DNA of 64,000 nucleotides, taken from NCBI RefSeq assembly GCF_965227785.1, contig NZ_OZ245785.1, forward strand, positions 2,294,001-2,358,000, read 5' to 3'. The notes beneath the pieces are model-generated. The model made no database searches, had not been told where the DNA came from, and saw only the letters and a program-made list of their open reading frames with translations. Source of the stretch: Gracilimonas sp965227785 (lineage in GTDB: Bacteria; Bacteroidota; Rhodothermia; Balneolales; Balneolaceae). Positions 33,842 through 42,193 of the stretch are shown here, piece by piece. Every line of letters begins with the position of its first letter. Position 1 is the stretch's first letter. A program made the translations under genes and the position numbers.

Positions 33842-34405
33842 ATGAGTAGTGGTGAATTTTCTTTTACAATTGAACCGTGGGTTACCACAGATGAAGAGGT
33901 CAAATATACGACGAATATTTTCAAACTTTTGAACCGTAGGATGAAAATTGAGTCGGAAGATCATTCGGCGGATTTTTCCATTCTTAAAGCTCCCGATTGG
34001 ATCAATGTCATTCCTCTGACCCCTGAAAATGAAATCGTTCTGGTGGAGCAATATCGATATGGAATTGAGCAGCCTACCCTGGAACTCCCGGGTGGGATGG
34101 TTGATCCGGGGGAGTCGCCCTTGGAGACCTCAAAAAGAGAACTGCTGGAAGAAACCGGATATGCAGGGGACGAGTACATTGATCTGGGAAGAGTGAGTTC
34201 GAACCCGGCCGTGTTCACCAATTACACCTATACCTATTTAATCAAGAACTGTAAGAAAGTGCAAGAGCAGCAGCTGGATGGCAACGAACGGATTAATGTA
34301 CATTTAATGCCGTTGAATGATTTTTTGGAACTGGTGAACCGGGGTGAAGTGCATCATTCGCTCGTAGTGGCAGCGGTAGCTAAGTTTTTGTTGTGGCGTC
34401 GGTGA
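33842..34405 (+). CDS. Nudix hydrolase (ADP-ribose pyrophosphatase-like)
   Basis: The 187-residue protein carries a complete Nudix box GX5EX7REUXEEXGU, seen as GGMVDPGESPLETSKRELLEETGY in the middle of the protein. The upstream pieces APDWINVIPLT and IVLVEQYRYGIEQPTLELPGG are typical of ADP-ribose/nucleoside-diphosphate-sugar pyrophosphatases. Its N-terminal EPWVTTDEEVKYTTN segment supports the start at 33842, although the codon is directly back to back with that of amn. Both divergent genes act on adenine nucleotide breakdown, so shared control is plausible; that is inference. Confidence 0.9.
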   Translation: MSSGEFSFTIEPWVTTDEEVKYTTNIFKLLNRRMKIESEDHSADFSILKAPDWINVIPLTPENEIVLVEQYRYGIEQPTLELPGGMVDPGESPLETSKRELLEETGYAGDEYIDLGRVSSNPAVFTNYTYTYLIKNCKKVQEQQLDGNERINVHLMPLNDFLELVNRGEVHHSLVVAAVAKFLLWRR

Positions 34406-34578
34406 TCACAGATTACACAGATGGAGGGATTGTGAAGATTTATGCTCAGTATGTCATAAGCTTGAAGTCAGGATCAGTGCAATCCCTTAATCACCAAATC
34501 TGTAATCTACTGAACGATTCCATCCCAAATTTCAGTTATCCCAACCCAACTAAAAAAGTAAACCAAGTTTTCACATTC

Positions 34579-35055
34579 ATGATTGACACAGGAGCAAAAG
34601 CAGATTTCAATTTTACAGTAAAAGCCGTACAAAGCGGCGAAGAAAAAGAGATTAACTTTAAAGATTTGCTGGATAAACCGACCATCGTTTCTGTATATAT
34701 GAAGAATAACACCAGTAGCTGCGACCGTCAGACTAAAGACCTGGCTGACGAATCATCATGGTTCAAAGAAAACGGTTATAATCTGGTGGCCATCAGTAAA
34801 GACACTTGTGGTTCGCACAAACGATACGCCAAAAAACAGGGAATCGATTTTACCCTGGTTTCTGATCCGGATTATAAGTTTGCCGAAGCCACGGATTCCA
34901 TCGTTGAGAAAAAGATGTTTGGGAATGAGTATGAGGCTCCTTCACGTTCGGCCTTTGTTATTGATACAGATGGTACTATTTTGGACACTGTCGAAAAAGT
35001 GAATACCAAAGACCACGCCGGAGAGCTAAAAGAGCTGGTCGAAAGTTTGAAATAA
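34579..35055 (+). CDS. Peroxiredoxin (AhpC/TSA, BCP/PrxQ-like)
   Basis: I start at ATG 34579 (158 residues); the longer frame upstream reads as non-conserved text. The thioredoxin-like fold of a Bcp/PrxQ peroxiredoxin is visible: DKPTIVSVYMKNNTSSCDRQTKDLAD with candidate peroxidatic Cys48, then NLVAISKDTCGSHKRYAKKQG with a second cysteine at 77, and FTLVSDPDYKFAEATD. The usual PxxxTxxC motif is reduced to TxxC, and the second cysteine is 29 residues away. It lies 13 nt upstream of topA, and cotranscription is likely. Confidence 0.85.
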   Translation: MIDTGAKADFNFTVKAVQSGEEKEINFKDLLDKPTIVSVYMKNNTSSCDRQTKDLADESSWFKENGYNLVAISKDTCGSHKRYAKKQGIDFTLVSDPDYKFAEATDSIVEKKMFGNEYEAPSRSAFVIDTDGTILDTVEKVNTKDHAGELKELVESLK

Positions 35056-35068
35056 TTATCCTTATTGC

Positions 35069-37612
35069 ATGAAAAGCCTTGTCATTGTAGAGTCCCCTAC
35101 AAAAACGAAAACAATTAAAAAATACTTGCCCGATGGGTATGTAGTGGACTCCTCCATGGGTCACATCCGTGATCTTCCCTCCTCAGCTAAAGAGATTCCC
35201 GCCAAGTATAAAAAAGAGAGCTGGTCGAATTTAGGAATAAATGTAGATGATCGTTTTGATCCTCTCTATGTGGTTCCCTCCTCTAAAAAGAAAGTGGTTA
35301 CCAAGCTCAAAAAGCTGATGAAAGACGCCGATGAGCTTATTCTGGCAACGGATGAGGACCGCGAAGGAGAGGCAATTTCATGGCACCTGATGGAAGTACT
35401 GAAGCCCAAGATTCCGGTAAAACGAATGGCTTTTCGTGAGATTACGAAAGAAGCCGTTTTAAATGCACTGGAAAATACCAGAGACATAGATATGAATCTG
35501 GTGCACGCCCAGGAGACACGAAGAATTCTGGACCGATTAGCAGGTTATACCGTTTCACCTTTACTATGGAAAAAGATTTCACCGGGACTATCAGCCGGAC
35601 GTGTACAATCGGTAGCCGTTGAGTTTTTGGTGGAGCGTGAACGCGAACGCATGAAGTTCAAAAGCGCTACCTATTATGATCTGAAGGCACAGCTCCATAA
35701 AGAAGGGGAGAACGATCAGTTTGAAGCAGACCTGACTCATCTTGATGAGAAACGCCTCGCCAGTGGTAAAGACTTTGATGAGAACACAGGCAAGCTTAAA
35801 AAGCCGGATTCAGTAGTATTGCTGGATGAGGAAAAAGCATCCGCTTTGGTTGATGACCTGAAGTCGGCGAGCTGGTCCGTGATCAACGTGGACGTGAAAA
35901 CGCAGAAGCGTAATCCGGCACCACCGTTTATTACTTCAACCCTGCAGCAGGAAGCCAACCGTAAGTTCGGATTTTCTGCCCGGGATACTATGAGCGTAGC
36001 TCAGAAACTGTATGAGAAGGGTTTTATCACCTATATGCGTACGGATTCTACCCGCTTATCAGGTCAGGCCATTGGTGCTGCCCGTGATGCGGTGACCGAA
36101 GAATATGGCGAAGACTATCTGTTTGAACGCGTGCGGAATTACAACAAGAAAGGGAAGTCAGCGCAAGAGGCTCACGAAGCTATTCGTCCGGCGGGTTCCC
36201 GTTTTGTGAAACCAGAGAAGGCAGGACTTCGGGATCGTGAGTTTAAGCTATACGATCTGATCTGGAAGCGAACTATTGCTACCCAAATGGCTGAAGCTGA
36301 ACTTGAATTCACAAACGTCACCATTCGGGCAACTAATAATGGAACCGATGCAGATTTCCGCGCCGGTGGTAAGAAAATCCTATTCCCTGGATATTTCCGA
36401 GCCTATGTGGAAGGAAGTGACGACCCCGAGGCAGCACTCGAGAATCAGGAGAAATTTCTACCGGCAATGAGTGAAGGGGATGCCACAGCTCTTGACGATC
36501 TGAACTTTGTAAGCCATGAAACCAAGCCCCCTGCTCGGTTTACAGAAGCGACTCTTGTGAAGGAGTTAGAGAAAAGGGGAGTCGGTCGGCCGAGCACGTA
36601 TGCATCTATTATTTCAACTATTCAAAATAGAGGGTATGCTAAAAGTGAAGGGAAAACATTGATCCCAACATTCACCGCATTTGCGGTTTCTTCCCTGTTG
36701 GAAAAACACTTCCCTGATTTGGTGGATAGCGACTTTACTTCAGAACTGGAGGATAAATTAGATGCTGTGGCAGAAGGTAATCAGGATCCGGTTAAATACC
36801 TTGATGATTACTACAAAGGTGATAATGGCCTTAAGGCAAAGGTAGATACTCAGGAAGACAAGATTGATCCGCAGGAAGCCAAGTTGCTTGATTTACCGTT
36901 GGATGGTTTGGAAGGCATTAAAGTGGCCGTAGGACGATTTGGTCCTTATGCCCGTATGGAAAAAAATGGGGAAGAAGTAACCACTTCGCTTCCAAACGAT
37001 ATGGATCCGAGTGATATCTCTTCAGAAAAACTGGAAGAGCTGATCAAGATTTCGGAAGAGCAGGATAAACCCATTGGGGAAGATCCTGAAACCGGTGAGC
37101 CGGTATTTCTTCTATCCGGCCGATACGGTCCTTATGTTCAGCGAGGTGAAGTAACCGAAGAAAACAAAAAACCGAAACGTGTTTCTCTGCTTAAGGGAAT
37201 GGAGCCCAAAGATGTGGATCTGGATTTGGCATTACAGCTGCTGGAACTTCCAAGGTCACTCGGCAAGCATCCGGAAGATGATAAAGTAGTGAAAGCCGGC
37301 GTTGGCCGATACGGACCTTTTGTGGTACATGACGGCAAATTTAAATCTATTCCGAAATCAGACAACGTATTAGACATTGAATTGGACCGCGCTGTGGAAC
37401 TGCTGAAACAGAAATCAAAATCACGCCGTGGCAGTAACGAGATTAAAGATCTTGGAAAACATCCTGAAACCGACAAGCAGGTACGGGTTATGACCGGCCG
37501 ATATGGTCCTTACATCAAGCATGGAAAGAAGAATATCAGCCTTCCGAAAGGAGAGACTCCTGAAGACTTTACCATGGACAAAGCGGTTGACCTGATTAAG
37601 GAAAAAGGATAG
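35069..37612 (+). CDS. topA: DNA topoisomerase I
   Basis: The 847-residue enzyme relaxes negative supercoils. The Toprim domain has KSLVIVESPTKTKTI and TDEDREGEAISWH; the catalytic tyrosine is in FITYMRTDSTRLS near residue 323; GRVQSVAVEF and GVGRPSTYASII are further hallmarks. Instead of zinc fingers the C terminus has four topoisomerase C-terminal repeats (for example VGRFGPYARMEKNG, LSGRYGPYVQRGE, VGRYGPFVVHDG and MTGRYGPYIKHGKKN), the pattern seen in many Bacteroidota and other non-enterobacterial TopA proteins. Gene order follows the peroxiredoxin. Confidence 0.96.
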   Translation: MKSLVIVESPTKTKTIKKYLPDGYVVDSSMGHIRDLPSSAKEIPAKYKKESWSNLGINVDDRFDPLYVVPSSKKKVVTKLKKLMKDADELILATDEDREGEAISWHLMEVLKPKIPVKRMAFREITKEAVLNALENTRDIDMNLVHAQETRRILDRLAGYTVSPLLWKKISPGLSAGRVQSVAVEFLVERERERMKFKSATYYDLKAQLHKEGENDQFEADLTHLDEKRLASGKDFDENTGKLKKPDSVVLLDEEKASALVDDLKSASWSVINVDVKTQKRNPAPPFITSTLQQEANRKFGFSARDTMSVAQKLYEKGFITYMRTDSTRLSGQAIGAARDAVTEEYGEDYLFERVRNYNKKGKSAQEAHEAIRPAGSRFVKPEKAGLRDREFKLYDLIWKRTIATQMAEAELEFTNVTIRATNNGTDADFRAGGKKILFPGYFRAYVEGSDDPEAALENQEKFLPAMSEGDATALDDLNFVSHETKPPARFTEATLVKELEKRGVGRPSTYASIISTIQNRGYAKSEGKTLIPTFTAFAVSSLLEKHFPDLVDSDFTSELEDKLDAVAEGNQDPVKYLDDYYKGDNGLKAKVDTQEDKIDPQEAKLLDLPLDGLEGIKVAVGRFGPYARMEKNGEEVTTSLPNDMDPSDISSEKLEELIKISEEQDKPIGEDPETGEPVFLLSGRYGPYVQRGEVTEENKKPKRVSLLKGMEPKDVDLDLALQLLELPRSLGKHPEDDKVVKAGVGRYGPFVVHDGKFKSIPKSDNVLDIELDRAVELLKQKSKSRRGSNEIKDLGKHPETDKQVRVMTGRYGPYIKHGKKNISLPKGETPEDFTMDKAVDLIKEKG

Positions 37613-37619
37613 TAGCAAA

Positions 37620-37717
37620 GTCATCTTGAGGGTACTCCCGAAAGATCTTCACAAGCCGACACTACAACTGAGCATGATAAGTATTTGAAGATTCTTTAGA
37701 GGCATCCTCAGAATAAC
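37620..37717. repeat. Dispersed REP/MITE-like element, copy 3
   Basis: It runs from GTCATCTTGAG to CTCAGAATAAC (imperfect terminal inverted repeats) and shares GGTACTCCCGAAAGATCTTCACAA with the copy at 16524. It follows the topA stop directly, where it may also act as a transcript end. Confidence 0.7.
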
Positions 37718-37787
37718 AGTGGCTTTGAAATTTTTTTTGTAGATTTCTTACCGATGCTGTCAAAGCAAACAGACAGGAAACAGGTAC

Positions 37788-38354
37788 ATGCAAAAACGAA
37801 GCGATTTTTACTTCAGGTATCCGCCTAATATTGGGGAGTTAGATCTCGCCACCATGGTGAACATGTTTCGTACCCGTGGCGAGCCGCGTAAGGCGGGACC
37901 CGGCCAGCATTTTGCCTGTGCAATGAGTGGCCATTTACTCCGGGAAGCGAAATCGTGGTTTGGGCTATACTATTCTCAAAAGACCTGGGATAACCTGCTT
38001 ACCAAAGGCAGCGAAGGATTTCCTCTTACAGATGTAGAACTTAACGTACTCGGGTTGGTCTATGTGAGTGAAGATGAGCCTCCTCATCGTGAGTATGTGG
38101 AAAAAAACTCAGGGGTAACCGAAAAGCTGGCCTACCTGATTGTTAACGACTTACGGCAATTTGGCTTCCTTGATGAAGATGACAGCGGCTTTCTCCGAAT
38201 CCCTCCGCGTGGAGAAAAAGCCTTACACGGAATTTCCCGCCGTATTTATGAAAAACGGTTCATGCCGGAAATGCTAAAAACTTTCACCCCAACAGAAGAG
38301 CCGCAAATAGAGCAGGCCCAAAAAGAAGACCGCGAGCAAACAAGCCTGTTTTAA
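37788..38354 (+). CDS. Conserved-looking protein of unknown function, possible winged-helix
   Basis: The 188-residue protein is not recognised. The ATG at 37788 follows a CAGGTACATG context with AGGAAACAGG about 12 nt ahead. Its middle (LTDVELNVLGLVYVSEDEPPHREYVEKNSG) and the part LAYLIVNDLRQFGFLDEDDSGFLRIPPRGEKAL have helix-helix-strand periodicity of a winged-helix domain, which could bind DNA or protein. The C terminus is acidic and glutamine-rich (QIEQAQKEDREQTSLF). Codon use and composition resemble its neighbours, so it is probably a native gene. The winged-helix suggestion is by eye and weak. Confidence 0.7.
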   Translation: MQKRSDFYFRYPPNIGELDLATMVNMFRTRGEPRKAGPGQHFACAMSGHLLREAKSWFGLYYSQKTWDNLLTKGSEGFPLTDVELNVLGLVYVSEDEPPHREYVEKNSGVTEKLAYLIVNDLRQFGFLDEDDSGFLRIPPRGEKALHGISRRIYEKRFMPEMLKTFTPTEEPQIEQAQKEDREQTSLF

Positions 38355-38593
38355 GCCTTCGGAAAATTTTCCCACGTCTTATACTTTAAAGCCCTGTAAC
38401 CGACCAAAGAAAAAAATCCTAGGAATCTGATAATCCTATAAATCAGGGTTCACAAGTTGGTTTTTGAACCATGATTATCGGGATTAAAGGATGAACTTGA
38501 TGTTTATAATAGGAGACAGAGAAGGTCTAAGGTGTACGACCGATACAATGCCATACCTCAACCCACTTTGGCGCTCTGCTTCGGCGCGAAATT

Positions 38594-40831
38594 CTACAGC
38601 ATGATCAAATACGTAAGCTTCACCACAGCGGCCTGGCTATTCATGACCACATCCTTCCGCGGATCAAACAGCGTTTCGTTATCTCCGGTGAGATGGTACG
38701 AGGTGTTGAACACAAGAAACAGGTCACTGCCGGGGGTGTGAATCCAATCGATACGAATGTTGGCTTGAAGATCACGGGAGAAGTTGTCGTACTGAATGAG
38801 GGCTTTGGCAAATAGCTTACGGCTTACGGCCCCAAGAATGGAAGTGGAAACGGTAGTGGCATCAAATTCACCATTAGAAATGGGCAGGTCTATGATGGAA
38901 TGGCTCAGCCTACCTTCGATGTGAAGATGCTTGGACTGGCGGAACCCGATGCTGCCTTCTAAATCGGTACGATTGCCATGATAAAATTGTCCTGTACTGG
39001 CCTCCACGGTACCAAACAGTCGCTTACTCTCATCAGATTGCCCGCGTATGCCGATCGAATTAAAGGTATAATCTCCGGCGGGAATGATGGCATTCTGACG
39101 GATCGGGAAATCAGAAAAAAGCCGTTCAAATTGTTGGTTTCCACTAATACGGATACTTTGCCGGCTGGCAAACTCCGCCGTTGCTGAGCCACCCAGCTGG
39201 GTGGTTTGTTTTATACCATCCTGCCCTTCGATATAATTATAGGATGCCCCGAAATTAAACCTTCGGAGAGATGGAAGACTATTAAACTCAACCGTCGGTT
39301 TGTATTCAAGATTTCCTGAATACTGTCTCATATTACGGCGCCGCACAAAACCAAGGGCCGGGTTGTAGTTTTCTCCCACATTGGTGTAGGACAGTCCTCC
39401 GGAGTAGGTTTCATTCTGAAGCTGAAGACTTCCGTGGCCGGCAGCATCATTAAAGGCATCGGTATCATCCCAAACTTTAGTGTACCAGGCATTGAACTCG
39501 CTGGTGCTCCAGAACCGGTACTTGGTATCAAATCCTAAGGCCCGGTTATATCCATTCGGTGATTCCACATTGGTGACAATGGTACCTACCGTAGCTCGTG
39601 GAAATATATTGGTTCTGACACGCGCAACCGTGTTATTGGTAGACTGACTTCCAAAAACATCTCCCATCTCATTTCCGGTTTCAATGTTCATGGCTCCAAC
39701 GGAAAAGCGCCCCAGCTGTCCGGTCATGCGGGCACCGGTCAGGATATCATTGGTAAGTCCAATACGGCGAGAGAAAAAAGTTTGAGTGGAACGGGTATTC
39801 CCGTGTTCAAAAAGACCGGCGCGTTCCAGGAAGAATTCTCGTTTCTCCGGAAAGAACAGGTTAAAGCGGGAGAGATTGAGTTGCACGTTGTCGGCTTCAA
39901 CCTGAGCAAAATCAGTATTTACGGTCAGGTCTAAAGTCAGGTTAGAGGTGATACCCCATTTCATGTCCCCACCGATGTCGTAGGTGTATTCAACCTCCGT
40001 TTGTTCATTCTGAAGATCGGGTCGCACTTCCTGAGCTCCAGATATCACATAAGGCTTAATCTCGATGTTATTGCCACGACGGATATTCTTAATACCCTTC
40101 AGGGTACCGTACTGAGAAACAGCTGCCAGCGTACCAAAGGCGCCAAAATTACCGCCATATTCCATTCCAATGGCCGGCCAAAGCACGCGCTCGTTTTTTC
40201 GGTTAATCATGCGGGAAATCATCAAACCAAACTCCAGCTCTTCTCCATCCGGAAAACGAAGCTGCCGGAACGGAATTGAAACCTCCATCGTCCAGCCTTC
40301 ATCATCAATTTTGGTTTCACTGATAAACACCGCATTCCAGGAGAAACTGTCGTAGCTGATGCTTTCATCGGTGATCAGGGCATCATCCTGAGTGCCAAGT
40401 GCGTTCATCTCGAAGAGGTAGGCATTCCGGCCATCCCGGTAGGTATCGATGCCGATATAGGCGTGGTCATCGCGGTTATTACGTCCACCACGTTCCAGGT
40501 TTTTAGCACGAATCAGCTCCGGGTTATCATCATAAAACCGGAAAGCGAAATACAGGTTGTCGCGGTCGTAGGCAATTTTTACTTCCGAATCTTCGGTAGC
40601 CTGGGCGCCGTCATTTGGCCAGGCTTGGGTAAAGGTGGTAATGGGAGGAATGTCGTCCCAAACTGCATCATCAAGGTTACCGTCGATGTAGGGAGCTTCC
40701 TCAGCAAAAACGGCGGTTACTTCGTTATTGGTTGGAGGTGGGACGAGCTCATCCGGAGTTTGTCCTAGGACATGTCCGTTTCCAATTCCACAAAATACAG
40801 ATATAGTTAGTGCTGATAGTATCGATCTCAT
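38594..40831 (-). CDS. DUF5916 outer-membrane protein with N-terminal CBM9-like domain
   Basis: The 745-residue protein starts with a signal peptide, then a carbohydrate-binding-family-9-like/DOMON domain (YIDGNLDDAVWDDIPPITTF, KIAYDRDNLYFAFRFYDD). DUF5916 follows, recognisable by FFLERAGLFEHGN and NTDFAQVEADNVQLNLSRFNLFFPEKREF in sections. The C-terminal 350 residues are amphipathic strands with many aromatic residues and look like a transmembrane beta barrel. It is a single-gene unit; the gap to the unknown gene at 37788 holds short AATC-rich repeats. The function is unknown; an outer-membrane location is likely. Confidence 0.9.
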   Translation of the reverse strand: MRSILSALTISVFCGIGNGHVLGQTPDELVPPPTNNEVTAVFAEEAPYIDGNLDDAVWDDIPPITTFTQAWPNDGAQATEDSEVKIAYDRDNLYFAFRFYDDNPELIRAKNLERGGRNNRDDHAYIGIDTYRDGRNAYLFEMNALGTQDDALITDESISYDSFSWNAVFISETKIDDEGWTMEVSIPFRQLRFPDGEELEFGLMISRMINRKNERVLWPAIGMEYGGNFGAFGTLAAVSQYGTLKGIKNIRRGNNIEIKPYVISGAQEVRPDLQNEQTEVEYTYDIGGDMKWGITSNLTLDLTVNTDFAQVEADNVQLNLSRFNLFFPEKREFFLERAGLFEHGNTRSTQTFFSRRIGLTNDILTGARMTGQLGRFSVGAMNIETGNEMGDVFGSQSTNNTVARVRTNIFPRATVGTIVTNVESPNGYNRALGFDTKYRFWSTSEFNAWYTKVWDDTDAFNDAAGHGSLQLQNETYSGGLSYTNVGENYNPALGFVRRRNMRQYSGNLEYKPTVEFNSLPSLRRFNFGASYNYIEGQDGIKQTTQLGGSATAEFASRQSIRISGNQQFERLFSDFPIRQNAIIPAGDYTFNSIGIRGQSDESKRLFGTVEASTGQFYHGNRTDLEGSIGFRQSKHLHIEGRLSHSIIDLPISNGEFDATTVSTSILGAVSRKLFAKALIQYDNFSRDLQANIRIDWIHTPGSDLFLVFNTSYHLTGDNETLFDPRKDVVMNSQAAVVKLTYLIML

Positions 40832-40957
40832 TCCGACCCGGTTATTTAATTTGTAACTCCTTGAGCGAGAGCCGGAACTTAATAATTAATCTTTACAGCC
40901 GGACAGTGAAAATGTTAAAATTGGAAACGGACTGTCAGAAATTGGGAGAAACGACTT

Positions 40958-42112
40958 TTATGTTCTGTTTTCCCGGATAGCCTTAGCCACTTGCTCCGGC
41001 ACCCGCTCATCAAACGGACTTGGAATGATTTTATCAGCTGAGAGGTCATCCACGCAATCAGCAATGGCTTTGGCTGCTGTGATGAACATCTTCGTAGTGA
41101 GGTTGGTGACCCGTGCATCCAAAGCTCCACGGAAAATTCCGGGGAAGGCCAGTACGTTGTTGATCTGGTTGGGGAAATCAGAGCGTCCGGTGGCGATAAT
41201 GGCTGCTCCTGCAGCTTTAGCGTCTTCCGGCATAATCTCAGGAATGGGGTTCGACATCGCAAAAATCATCGGGTCCTTATTCATGGTTTTCACCATATCC
41301 TGCGTTAGCACACCCGGCACAGAAACCCCGATAAATACATCACTTCCGGAAATAGCATCTTTCAGCTGACCGGTACGATGGCCTTTGTTAGTGATTTCGG
41401 CCATTTTCTTTTTGGTGTCATTTAAGTCGGTGCGTTTTTTATGGATAATGCCCCGGCTGTCGCACATCACCACATCTTTTACGCCGGCTTCGAATAGCAG
41501 GTTTACGATAGCTACACCTGCTGCACCTGAACCGTTCACCACTACATAGAGATCTTCTAATTTCTTGCCGGTCAATCGCATGGCATTATACATACCGGCC
41601 AGCGTAACGATGGCTGTTCCATGCTGATCATCATGAAAAACAGGGATGTTCAGTTCTTTTTTGAGGCGACGCTCAATTTCAAAACAGCGGGGAGCAGAGA
41701 TGTCTTCCAGGTTAATACCACCAAAACCGGGAGCGATCATCTTCACCGTTTGTACGATTTGGTCGGTATCCTGGGTGTCGAGCACAATAGGGAAAGCATC
41801 TACATTGGCGAATTTTTTGAATAACACCGACTTTCCTTCCATTACAGGAAGAGAGGCTTCCGGCCCGATATTTCCCAATCCAAGAACGGCGGAGCCATCG
41901 CTGACCACGGCTACCATATTTCCTTTAGCGGTATAGTTGTACGCTTTCTCTTTGTCGTCTGCTATTTCTTCACAGGGCCTTGCCACGCCGGGCGTATAAG
42001 CAATGCTGAGGTCATCTTTTGTCTCCAACGGCATTTTAGGCTCAACAGAGATTTTTCCTTTATGCTTTTGATGGGCTTCAATAGCTAATTTCGCGTAGTC
42101 TTTTTTAGACAT
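40958..42112 (-). CDS. NAD(P)-dependent malic enzyme, short form
   Basis: The 384-residue enzyme decarboxylates malate to pyruvate. Conserved text includes TPGVARPCEEIADD, VAVVSDGSAVLGLGNIGPEA, the metal/substrate block IPVFHDDQHGTAIVTLAGMYNA and the nucleotide-binding loop VVNGSGAAGVAIV. AMSNPIPEI follows. It lacks the phosphotransacetylase-like C-terminal half of MaeB (about 750 residues), so it is the short bacterial/archaeal form. The cofactor, NAD or NADP, cannot be told by eye. It is separated from the M1 peptidase gene downstream by a clear terminator hairpin. Confidence 0.94.
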   Translation of the reverse strand: MSKKDYAKLAIEAHQKHKGKISVEPKMPLETKDDLSIAYTPGVARPCEEIADDKEKAYNYTAKGNMVAVVSDGSAVLGLGNIGPEASLPVMEGKSVLFKKFANVDAFPIVLDTQDTDQIVQTVKMIAPGFGGINLEDISAPRCFEIERRLKKELNIPVFHDDQHGTAIVTLAGMYNAMRLTGKKLEDLYVVVNGSGAAGVAIVNLLFEAGVKDVVMCDSRGIIHKKRTDLNDTKKKMAEITNKGHRTGQLKDAISGSDVFIGVSVPGVLTQDMVKTMNKDPMIFAMSNPIPEIMPEDAKAAGAAIIATGRSDFPNQINNVLAFPGIFRGALDARVTNLTTKMFITAAKAIADCVDDLSADKIIPSPFDERVPEQVAKAIRENRT

Positions 42113-42144
42113 GTGTGTTTGTTTCGGGTAAAAATTTTATCAAA

Positions 42145-42177
42145 TAAAAAAGGTGTCGCACGTTGGTACGACACCTT
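42145..42177. terminator. Hairpin terminator between malic enzyme and M1 peptidase genes
   Basis: AAGGTGTCG (42150-42158) pairs with CGACACCTT (42169-42177). On the minus strand the hairpin is followed by a run of T residues, complement of the A run at 42145-42149. Since both flanking genes are on the minus strand, it should end transcription of the upstream malic enzyme gene. Confidence 0.75.
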
Positions 42178-42193
42178 AAAGTTAAAGTCGGAA

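Noticed and set aside
34393..34578. N-terminal extension of the peroxiredoxin
   Set aside because: The in-frame text has no family resemblance and contains CACAGATTACACAGAT-type repeat sequence; the ATG at 34579 begins the conserved fold.
38355..38593. Possible gene in the gap between the unknown protein and DUF5916 genes
   Set aside because: It has short AATCCT-like direct repeats typical of intergenic sequence, and no credible coding frame.
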